Below are positions 56,920 to 64,000 of a DNA stretch of 64,000 bases, in pieces. The stretch is from Vandiemenella viatica (Eukaryota; Arthropoda; Insecta; Orthoptera; Morabidae): the NCBI GenBank assembly GCA_031002005.1, contig CM061921.1, forward strand, positions 128,820,036 through 128,884,035. Reading direction: 5' to 3'. Under the pieces are notes generated by a model. It searched no databases and had not been told where the DNA came from. It was given only the letters and a program-made list of their open reading frames with translations. Position 1 is the stretch's first letter; each line of letters begins with the position of its first letter. The translations under genes and the position numbers were made by a program.

Positions 56920-58015
56920 TTGTTATAATGGTTTATGTATTGTAATTAAGTGTCATAGCACAATTTAATGTTATTGTTGATTTTATTGTTTCGAAAGATC
57001 CGTACAGCAGTAAATGTGAAAAATTAGTTATTTTTTCCACATTACTAATGTCAGTTTTAGGGAATACCTATTTTTAATGTGAAGGAAACAAAATTATTCT
57101 TATAAGTGTAGGATTCAAATACTTTTGGTAGTACCTAATCAGAGGAAAGCTGTCATTGTGCAAATTCGACGACCATTGAATAGAAAGAAATGACGGTACG
57201 AAATGACCAAGGAGTGCAACGAAACGATCAGAGTCTAGGGTGCATCTATCAATCCATCACAAGCTTGAAGATCTCTCGGGCATGCGGCTGGATCAATTGG
57301 TCATTGTTCAATAAATTTTCGACGGCGTAACGTGCCATCTCCTTCAGGTTGCGTCTGCTGACCGTAGTGAGGCACGCAGTCCAGGACGCGATTGCAATGC
57401 CGGACCCACAGCGAGGGGTATCGTTCAATTATTCAAAGTTCAGAAGTAATAAAGCAATGTCTTTTATAAAATTACAATGATGGGTGAATGCCTAAAAGTC
57501 ATCGAGACCTCAAAAAATTACAAATGAAGTAAGCCAAATTATTCTCATTCTTCTGTGTATTTTGCTCCCTCTCATTGATTAAATTTTATGAGTAGTCTGC
57601 TTCTAATATATTGACTCATGTGGTCGTAATGAACTGGTGACAGGGTTTCTATGGGATGCACATTCCGCCACTGTCATAGCTACCTTAATCTAACATGGAG
57701 TTTGAAGTGGAACCCGAACCACGGAGGCGTTCTGGTGTACTTTACATGACCCAGCAAGCTGTACCAGAGGTGAAGGTAGGGATTATAAAAATCCCAGCCG
57801 AGACAGAGATTTAAAAAGTAGACCTTTCAGTCTCCAATCAGACGCACTAAACGCTGAGTTACTATTTTTTTTTTTTTTTAAATCGTTTCTGAGTGTTAGA
57901 CAAATATGATTTTCTACAACAATTGACTCAAGCTAATTTGGTTTCAGGTTGGTATTTATTGTGAAAAAAAAATCTGAATGTATCAGTTAACAATTAATTT
58001 TATATATTTATAGCA
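56920..58015. other. No gene recognised
   Basis: Mostly AT-rich. 57190-57430 and 57650-57840 are GC-richer but show no clear protein or SINE match. A T-run lies near 57866-57880. Confidence 0.4.
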
Positions 58016-58019
58016 TCTA

Positions 58020-59335
58020 AATTGCAATGAAGTCTTCAAGGGTGTACCGCCGGATTGTGTTGTGAAAACACGATATTTCGACGACTAGCTCCACCGTCTT
58101 CTTCAGGTGTGGGGACAATGCACTGGTCGGCTGACCCACGGATACTGAGATTGTTCGGGTGCCGCACTTCCTTATATACATGTCAGCGTCCGGTGTCTGG
58201 CTGCCAGTGGGCGTGGCTATAGTTCTCATTGCGGCCCGAACTAATATGGAGCCATCTATGGCGGTAGCTGGACAGAGGTACAACGTTCTCTGCGGATTCT
58301 TGCCAAGGCTGTTTTCCATGCCTCACTTAGACATAGACCACTGTCTCTATTGAATGCACTGGCCAGTCGAATTTCGATCGCTTCTTTGATAACAGATTCC
58401 CAAACATGTGAAGCTCTAGCCAGTATCCTGACGTTATTGAACTCTACTCTGTGGCCATAGTCTTTCACATGCTTGGCGATAGCTGTTTTTTTCTATAGTG
58501 CGGATTGATTAACCGATGTAGGTCTTTCCACACTCGCACAGGATGCTATAAATCCCCGGAGCTCCTAGGCCAAGATCATCCTTGACTGAACGTAGATAGT
58601 ACCGTATTTTGGCTGGTGGTCGATACAAACATTTAATTCCATGCCGTGCGAGGATTCTGCTAATTTTCCCAGAGGTGTTTCCGGGGAATGACAGAAAGGC
58701 GTTGGCCTTAGGCGTTTCTTCCTGTTGGACTGGAATTTTCTCCGGCTTACGTTCAATTGCACTTTCTATCTGCCTCGCGGTGTATCCTTTCTGCCTGAAG
58801 ACAGTTCTCAGATGTTTCAGTTCATGTGACACGCTGTCTTTGTCAGCAACCGCTCTAGCCCTATCCACCAGAGTATTTAAAACAGTGTTACGCTGCTCAG
58901 GATGGTAGAAACTTGTGGTCCCCAGATACTGGTCGATTTTCTGTATACACTATGCCCAAGCGTTCCGTCCGGCTTTCTTTCAATCAAGATGTCGAGGAAA
59001 AGTAGGCGGCCGTCCTTTTCCATTTCCATTGTGAATTTTATGCTAGGATGAATTCCGTTAAGATATTCCAGAAACTCATGTAAAGTCTTGTTACCATGGG
59101 ACCACACCACAAAAGTGTCATCGACATATCGGCAAAAACATGTCGGCTTGAGAAATGCTCCCTGCAGGGCTTTTTCTTCGAAATGCTCCATGTGTAAGTT
59201 GGCGACTACAGGAGAAAGTGGAGATCCCATGGCAACCCTAAGTATGTGAAATACGTAGACTTCAGGACATGTTTGAAAAGGTCTACTATGGCTGGTTCAA
59301 ACAGGTGGCGTATCAGCTCCAGCGTGTCCTTGAAT
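58020..59335 (-). pseudogene. Penelope-like element: RT and GIY-YIG (minus half)
   Basis: Minus-strand Penelope-like retroelement. The frame 59230-58877 begins MGSPLSPVVANLHMEHFEEK and contains the catalytic FCRYVDDTFVVW (YVDD), then a palm/thumb region FLEYLNGIHPSIKFTMEMEK. The frame 58868-58509 continues through RARAVADKDSVSHELKHLRT and a Lys/Arg-rich linker to the GIY-YIG start (APGIYSILCECGKTYIG), cut by a stop at 58509. The rest of the nuclease domain reads on in other frames to about 58260, and a hammerhead-like end lies at 58060-58110. RT catalytic residues are intact, so this is a relatively young copy. RT N-terminal sequence stops at the inverted junction near 59335. Confidence 0.9.
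58070..58110 (-). ncRNA. Hammerhead-like motif, mutated core (minus)
   Basis: On the minus strand CTGAAGA (58106-58100) replaces CTGATGA. Stem II GACGG/CGTC-type pairing closes a GGAGCTA loop, then GAAA (58079-58076) and TATCGTGTTTTC. The U-to-A change in the core box would be expected to impair cleavage. Mirror copy at 60316-60350. Confidence 0.55.
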
Positions 59336-60430
59336 GTCAGAAACACCTAGGGGAAAATTGGCAGAATCCTCGCACGGCATGGAATTAAATGTTTCTATCG
59401 ACCACCAGTCAAAATACGGGACTACCTACGTTCAGTCAAGGATGATCTTGGCCTATGAGTTCCGGCGATTTATAGCATTCCGTGCGAGTGTGGAAAGACC
59501 TACATCGGTCAAACTATCCGCACTATACAGTAGAAAACCAGTGTGAAGAACATAAACGCCACCTCCGCCTGGAACAATATAGCAAATCAGCTATCGCCGA
59601 GCATGTGTACGACCATGGCTACAGAGTAAAGTTTAATAACGTCAGGATACTGGCAAAAACTTCACATTTTTTGGGAATCTGTTATCAAAGAAGCGACGGT
59701 ACCTACCATATTGGAGAATCCGACAGGACCTCCACTTCGATCCACTGACCACAACTACAAAAAACGCATCAGATAGATTCTATTTCCGATGCGAAAACTC
59801 AAATTACCCCGAAATAGCTACCATTGGAAATATACCACCAGAAACTCTACCTCGTCGACACCCCAAACAAACCATAAAGCGGCAATTCCATTTCTGACCA
59901 CCATGCTCTCCAATCCTCCATTAAATGTAAATAGGCCCCTCAACTTTGTTCTAGGCCCCTTGTAAATAATCAGCATCCTAAATATCATCCCCCACTAAAG
60001 ATAAGTAGGAATAGGAATAGGCATAAGAAAATATAGCTGTTAGGTCCCCCCCCCCTCCCGCCAAAAAAATCCCTCCTTTAGTTGATAGTTAGTTATAAAC
60101 ATCCATCAACAAATTACATAACCAATTCAGATTATTTTAAATAGCTTAAGACAATTACAGTTACATCAGATTCTCAACGTAGACATAGACATTAGCCATA
60201 GGATTCCCTGGTGCAAAGGATGACATGCAGCTTGTGTCTGCTACAAATCACGTATGGATGCACGGAGCTATCTCAGTATCTGTGGGTCAGCTGACCAATG
60301 CAGCTGTCTCCACACCTGAAGAAGACGGCGGAGCTAGTCGTCGAAATATCGTGTTTTCACAATCCGGCGATACACGCGTGAAGACTTCATTGCAGTCGTA
60401 CGCCGGGAAAGCCTTCGTTCTTACAGCATC
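59335..60430 (+). pseudogene. Penelope-like element: GIY-YIG half (plus, inverted)
   Basis: The mirror-image partner of 58020-58700 on the other strand. It reads GKIGRILARHGIKCFYRPP (about 59348-59405), then the GIY-YIG start with IYSIPCECGKTYIGQTIRT (about 59468-59525). After an in-frame TAG the nuclease tail follows (SAIAEHVYDHGYRVKFNNVR, 59597-59655). The 3' end with the hammerhead-like motif is at 60300-60360. The RT is absent. The two halves meet head to head near 59335, forming a long imperfect inverted repeat. Confidence 0.85.
60316..60356 (+). ncRNA. Hammerhead-like motif, mutated core (plus)
   Basis: CTGAAGA (60316-60322), stem II GACGGC/GTCGTC with a 7-nt loop GGAGCTA, GAAA (60343-60346), TATCGTGTTTTC. 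Same core mutation as the minus copy, so it was present before the inverted arrangement arose or both come from one source element. Confidence 0.55.
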
Positions 60431-60434
60431 TAAA

Positions 60435-63050
60435 TTATTTATTGTGATTTGAAATAATTTAAACATGAAAGCTCCACTTATAGAGAATAGCCTATATATA
60501 TTATTTTGCCTGTCGTAATTTGAATGACGAAATAAATATTTAAGCATGTAATGATGGCACTACTGTTTGTTATTACATCTTTCAAAATATGGTTCTAATA
60601 ACCAAATATTATATATATTTTGGTCTACTTCTTGAACAATTAATACAATTGACTGTTTCGAGTAGATACTTTCCGTTTTATAACATTTAAAAATATTTAT
60701 ATTATTGACTTTATAATCTGTATATTTGTAAAAAATACTTTTGTTGCCGGATAGAAATGTTGTTTAAAAAACTTGTAATCAATATTTCCATCTGAATTTG
60801 GCCTAAAAGAAGATTCAATATCCACTGAGTCAATTTCCTTAGCACTTTTTACGACTGAAATTAATCTCGTAAAAAAAATCTTCTACTTTTTAAATAAATC
60901 ATAACTACAATTACCTGAAACCAGTTTTTTTTTCATCTGATTAAACACCTAAAAATATTTTCCTTAAAAAAAAAATCCAATAGTATCTTCTGCAATGGAG
61001 AGGGCATTGGGAAAGAATGAATAACAGAAAAAGGAAAACAAGTGACATCTCAAAAATAGAAAGTCAGGGAAAACGTGAGACTATCTAGATGAATATGGAA
61101 TGAAGTATGAATGAAATGTAGCTGCTTGATCCTTTAAGTGCAGAAGAAGAAAAAATTTTATCACTATTATACAGGGTGGGGCATTTAATATGTTTTCTGG
61201 AAATATTTCGGAAAGAAAGCATTTTAACAAACAATAACCTATATAAAAAATAATCGTACAGTAGGGGGCTATAATTATGTGATATTGGTTTTTTCACAGG
61301 TGACAAAGGGCTTTGCATCAATGCCATGGTACTTTCTATGAATTTGTCTTCACTAAATTCAGAAAGGAAATCTTTTTGCATTCAGTTCTCCAAGTGTGAA
61401 TTAAAACATTCTCCTGCAGTTCCATATATTCTAGAGTATTCCCATTTTTCAAGAATAATTAATTATTAAAACAGTAAAATACATTTTCACGATCACAAAC
61501 GTTTCCTAAAGGACAATTCACTATCGAATATATTAAACGTGTAACATAAAATAGTATAAATAACAATGATTGTATATGACCCATTCTGGAATCTGAACTG
61601 TGAATGTCACAGTGTGTAACACATTTAATTACTCCGTGATGCAAAGCTTTTTAAAAAGTCCTTCAGAATACCAAAATAAGAACTACTGGATCAATGGTTA
61701 TCCATACGTATCACTTCTATTACCTTATATAATGGCTTTAAAACCATGTATTTTATCCCATCTGAGACCACTAAGCATTCATTACGAATGTGGATATGTA
61801 ACTTATATATGTAATAAATGTAAAGTGTTGCCATAAATATAAGAATGTTGTGGTTTTAACTGTTTCAAGAGTCCATTTCTTTATAACAATTGTTCCTAAT
61901 GTTAAATTTATCCTCGTATATATATATTTTCAAATTCTGTAATAAAAGCCTTAAGCCACTTGCTGGGGATAGTTTTGTTTCTATTATTAATTTCTTTGAA
62001 ACTAAAAGGTTAGTCAAACATGTTAGAAAGTTCTCATACAAGGTTTTACCCTTAAAAAACTGTTGGCTAATTTTATTGGCATTTCTAATGCCAAAAATAC
62101 TTCTCTGTGTATTAGGCCTATTCCTTCAAAAACTTCATCTTTTTTTGCATGTGTTAATATACAACCCTTCCACATCCCCACTTTATGCTATTTTACATTC
62201 ATTAATGAGCTAATTACACTTATTTTGTAAATCTTGAATAGGACGCAGCTCTGCTACAGCTGCCACATTTCACGTTGATTAAAACCAAATGGTACAAAAT
62301 AAGATAAATGTATTTACGTAATACTTATTTTACCTATACCTGCTTCTCCTCATTACGCGAAAAATTCCCCAAACGTCTGCTTCCCCGGTTCAACGAAGAA
62401 AAAAGTAACAACAGTGTGTGTACCTGAAACCTGAGGGTGCAGCAAATCAGGCTATAAGAGGGAACAACGGAACATAAATAAGCACAAACTGCAGTCACAA
62501 TCGAAGCATCTTTCGCAACATGAAGTTTTATAAAAAATAAAAATAAAAAAATAAAAAAAAATAAAATGTAGTTATTATAATTTGGGTAGCAACTAAATTT
62601 CGAGTTGTGTGGAATAAACGATTTTAATGCAGTTATACATCATGAAGTCTGCGCTGAGGAAAATCTAGACAACTTGTTAAATAAAAATGATTTTCGATTA
62701 CACTTTAGTTAGAAGTACAAAGACAGAATAGCAATGGCTTTTTTTTTACAATTTCGAAAAATGATCCGATATCGGTATTTCCTGGAATGTTTTTAATTTT
62801 GTGTAAAGCAAGTACATCGCTTATATTAACACAAAAAATCAAGTAATAACTTTAACATTTAACAAAAGAAGTGAAATCTACGGAAAAAATATATAAATGT
62901 ATTTCATACAGTCAAAATTTTTTTATACATAAAAAAATCATTCCTGGTTTTCATTATTATTTTTTAAATACTAAAACTCGTTTTATTGTCCCATTTTTTG
63001 ATCAAAAACCACTTCGTTTTGATCACACAACAAGTGAACTGAGCATAGTA
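60435..63050. other. No gene recognised; one mariner-type terminus
   Basis: AT-rich DNA. At about 61169 TACAGGGTGGGGCATTTAAT looks like one terminal repeat of a mariner-type element; its partner was not found. Open frames at 61085-61381 (minus), 61600-61836 and 61890-62213 (plus) have no recognisable family. A low-complexity A-rich tract lies at 62530-62566. Confidence 0.4.
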
Positions 63051-63057
63051 AAAATGA

Positions 63058-63115
63058 TTATGATTTCTTAGGCTTTGGCTTGTTGACGTCAGGGTTGTCC
63101 TTATACCAGTCCTCA
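63058..63115 (-). CDS. Possible terminal exon of a host gene (variant A)
   Basis: On the minus strand a strong acceptor (TTTGTTTGTTTTCAG, ending 63116) is followed by 58 nt entered in phase 2. It encodes EDWYKDNPDVNKPKPKKS and TAA (63060-63058). Composition switches from AT-rich to GC-richer exactly at the splice site and back at the stop. The Lys/Pro tail is a plausible C-terminus. The exon at 22932-23052 shares phase, strand and opening residues, suggesting a duplicated, alternatively used last exon. I do not recognise the protein; upstream exons would lie beyond 64000 or undetected in the window. Confidence 0.55.
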
Positions 63116-63117
63116 CT

Positions 63118-63735
63118 GAAAACAAACAAATGCGTGCAATCAGCCATCAAATACATAATATAAAACACCTTATAATGTGTACTGTACAATTTTGCTAGGT
63201 GATATAGGTCACGTGCAATATATTTCGTGAAGGTGTTTTAAAATTCTGGAAAATAATTACTGTGATGCTTTTACATTCTCAATATGAAATGCAAAATGAT
63301 GACTGTAATCAAATTTGTTTATTTCAATCACAACAAAACTTCCACAAAAGTAAAAACATAGGTTCTTCTTAACTTTAGATCGCGCACTGTGACCTTGTTG
63401 TAAATACTGTCACGTGGCTTCACTCCTGAGTTTCCCTGTTATTCCATTATAAACGAGCTTCAATCACCAAATTTGAGAATGTTAATTAAAGCAGGAGCTC
63501 ATTTGGCATCATGAACGGGCAAGAGTGTTATTCGTAACTCAATCGAAAGTGCTTCTATGCTTCTATAACGTTACATCCAGATGTTTGCTTACCATAAAAT
63601 GGTAGATTCGCATGTCACTCCTAACACAGACATAATTCAGGGTTATTCTAAATTAGTTATACAAAATTAAGATCTACTTACAAAGAAAGTATAAGTCCTA
63701 GTGAATTAAAAGTACAGCATTAAATTGAGAAAACT
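63118..63735. other. AT-rich, possible intron
   Basis: Directly upstream (minus sense) of the candidate terminal exon. No gene or repeat recognised. Confidence 0.35.
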
Positions 63736-63739
63736 TTAA

Positions 63740-64000
63740 GTTTTGTCTACAACTGTTCAATACGTGTTCCTTTTGACACACGGCAGACAACCCACCTGTA
63801 AGCGATTTTGTTCCAAATCTTATTAATCATATCACCATTTATGGTTGCAACTGCTTCCATTATTCCAAGTCAGAGGTCATTAGATTATCTGGAAGAGGTG
63901 GAACAAAAACTTTGCCCTTAACGTAGCCCCATACAGCAAAGTCCAGCAATGTCACGCCCACTCCAGGTAAAGAGCAGTAACTCGGTTTTGGAATTGCGGA
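63740..64000 (-). pseudogene. Mariner-type transposase C-terminal fragment
   Basis: Minus-strand reading entering from the right edge: VTLLDFAVWGYVKGKVFVPP then LPDNLMTSDLE, and after stops the C-terminal LIRFGTKSLTGGLSAVCQKE. LDFAVWGYVK matches the block containing the last catalytic acidic residue in mariner/maT-type DDE transposases. Interrupted by stops; the N-terminus is outside the window. Confidence 0.65.

Noticed and set aside
61890..62213. Hydrophobic 107-codon open frame as a membrane protein gene
   Set aside because: Hydrophobicity follows from T-rich composition; no homology, splice or promoter evidence.
1..64000. A new defence-type or gene-cluster system
   Set aside because: Nothing beyond transposable elements and two candidate host exons could be supported; no clustered intact host genes are visible.

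Overview
The window looks like repeat-rich, non-genic DNA from a large arthropod genome, most likely an insect. It is AT-rich and has no operons or dense genes. It is packed with decayed transposable elements typical of insects: Ty3/gypsy and env-bearing errantivirus-like elements, RTE-like, CR1-like and Jockey-like LINEs, Penelope-like elements, Tc1/mariner and hAT DNA transposons, and tRNA-derived SINEs. A polyneopteran (stick insect or cockroach type) would fit the repeat mix, but species cannot be read from the sequence. All family names come from reading translations by eye; no database search was run.

Layout. 1-5.2 kb: broken plus-strand Ty3/gypsy gag-pol carrying a solo LTR, then a hAT transposase fragment and an LTR-like piece. 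5.3-10.4 kb: minus-strand remnant of an env-bearing insect retroelement (RNase H, integrase, env) between two copies of a 0.45-kb direct repeat; a plus-strand gag remnant follows. 11.9-12.8 kb: a SINE and a scrambled Tc1. 13.6-15.7 kb: an internally deleted LINE that keeps its 5' tandem repeats, an esterase-like ORF1 and the 3' half of its RT. 17.1-22.8 kb: a nest in which a SINE sits in a CR1-like LINE that sits in an RTE-like LINE, then a 573-bp Tc1-type element with long TIRs, the whole flanked by related direct repeats. 24-26.6 kb: LINE 3' fragments. 27.6-29.7 kb: an almost complete but frameshifted hAT transposase. 33.3-46.9 kb: a block of about 5.62 kb (RTE LINE, SINE, Penelope-like element, Tc1 fragment) present twice in direct orientation on either side of an exactly 1000-base N gap. 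46.9-48.9 kb: a second hAT. 49.5-53.5 kb: a plus-strand gypsy pol split by three dated insertions (SINE, a TIR element, a LINE tail), each with target-site duplications. 53.75-55.18 kb: a complete Tc1-type transposon with an intact 340-aa transposase, the only intact large gene here. 58-60.4 kb: two Penelope-like halves facing each other. 63.7-64 kb: a mariner transposase C-terminus.

Host signal. Two short minus-strand segments (63058-63115 and 22932-23052) each follow a good 3' splice site, enter in the same reading phase, begin with related residues (EDWYKDNPD and KNWYIDHPD) and end in a stop codon. They look like alternative last exons of one host gene. If so, the 40 kb between them is a transposon-filled intron. 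This is the most interesting non-transposon signal.

Other notable points are hammerhead-ribozyme motifs in the Penelope-like copies (two with a canonical core) and a stratigraphy in which several insertions can be verified because removing them rejoins the host element's reading frame.
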